DNA of 64,000 bases from Aureispira anguillae. GTDB taxonomy: Bacteria; Bacteroidota; Bacteroidia; Chitinophagales; Saprospiraceae. Shown piece by piece: positions 63,756 to 64,000 of the stretch (position 1 is its first letter; each line of letters opens with the position of its first letter). The notes below the pieces were generated by a model, which saw only the letters and a program-made list of their open reading frames with translations, did no database searches and had not been told where the DNA came from. The position numbers and the translations under genes are program-made. The stretch lies in assembly GCF_026000115.1 (NCBI RefSeq), contig NZ_AP026867.1, forward strand, positions 6,797,001-6,861,000, read 5' to 3'.

Positions 63756-64000
63756 TCAAGCTGCTTCTTGATTGCCACCCATCTGAGAGTGATCATCAAT
63801 GTTCTGTATGATGGGACTGTTTTCGTTGGCTGGATCTTGGTGATAGATGTCCATAAAATAACGATAAACCTCTGGCAAATGTTCTTGCATTTTATTTGGA
63901 ATTTGGAAAAAGTGCTCGGTACACATTTCGAAAACTTCCAGATTGGGCAATCCTGTATAAAGGAATTGGTAGCCTATTTTAAACTCTCTCAAATGATGCA
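63756..64000 (-). CDS. M90 (MtfA-like) zinc peptidase, C-terminal part
   Basis: The open frame enters from the right edge and has no in-window ATG start (a TTG at 63992 is internal). It reads EMCTEHFFQIPNKMQEHLPE then VYRYFMDIYHQDPANENSPI. This is the conserved C-terminal part of the M90 family (E-x-FFxxPxxL...P-x-Y...QDP), whose HExxH lies upstream, outside the window. The family regulates Mlc in enterobacteria, but Bacteroidota homologues are of unknown role. Confidence 0.72.
   Translation of the reverse strand, partial: HHLREFKIGYQFLYTGLPNLEVFEMCTEHFFQIPNKMQEHLPEVYRYFMDIYHQDPANENSPIIQNIDDHSQMGGNQEAA

Overview
The window is AT-rich (roughly 60% A+T by eye) and reads as chromosomal DNA of a gliding Bacteroidota, most like the Saprospiria (Aureispira-like). 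This is inference from gene content. Six secreted proteins carry the C-terminal sorting domain of the type IX secretion system (T9SS), and a seventh, broken at its 5' end, has it too. Several DUF families typical of Bacteroidota are present, Shine-Dalgarno sites are weak or absent, and a few TTG/TTTG-N22-TAnnTTTG promoter candidates can be seen. No rRNA, tRNA or CRISPR array was found.

Layout. 0-12 kb is a T9SS cargo block: a large BNR-propeller/beta-helix protein frameshifted near its 5' end, three tandem ~518-aa paralogues with nearly identical C-terminal two-thirds, and a 716-aa T9SS protein. 12-32 kb is mostly housekeeping: recN, two paralogous membrane desaturases, psuG, a YiaA-type membrane protein, a double-domain universal stress protein, an LRR protein, an ABC ATPase without a neighbouring permease, recJ, a secreted endonuclease/exonuclease/phosphatase-fold protein, a DUF2306 membrane protein, a low-molecular-weight tyrosine phosphatase, fabG, lpxD, a DUF2147 protein and a lipoprotein. 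31-38 kb holds sucB and then a ~5.5 kb segment (asnB, a UDP-sugar epimerase and a T9SS beta-helix protein) bounded by two copies of the same terminal-inverted-repeat element in opposite orientation. 38-52 kb has a PepSY-like protein, a CpcT-like lipoprotein, recG, sod, a LysR regulator divergent from a hutH-hutU-hutG histidine-degradation operon without hutI, a DUF3810 metalloprotease-like membrane protein, a small XRE regulator and lpdA. 52-64 kb holds a DUF4349 lipoprotein, an outer-membrane protein, a parA gene followed by an unusual ribbon-helix-helix partner, a lipoprotein overlapping a frameshifted small gene, a RibD/DHFR-like reductase, a helical protein of unknown function, a 973-aa T9SS protein, a lipocalin-like lipoprotein, a Kazal-type lipoprotein and the C-terminus of an M90 (MtfA-like) peptidase.

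Non-coding content is rich. Four large palindromic elements (9.6, 24.5, 29.5 and 53.2 kb) share internal blocks but have two kinds of terminal inverted repeat. Two copies of a second family (TIR GAAGTTGTTTAAAAATG) differ by clean hairpin insertions. A ~169-bp element at 29.8 kb resembles a MITE or IS relic. Three convergent gene pairs are separated by related AATTTGAAAATG hairpins. Several coding-looking fragments lie in gaps.

The strongest candidates for something undescribed are the cassette-like T9SS triplet, the modular palindromic repeat family, the 5.5 kb segment between inverted elements, and the ParA / duplicated-motif RHH pair.
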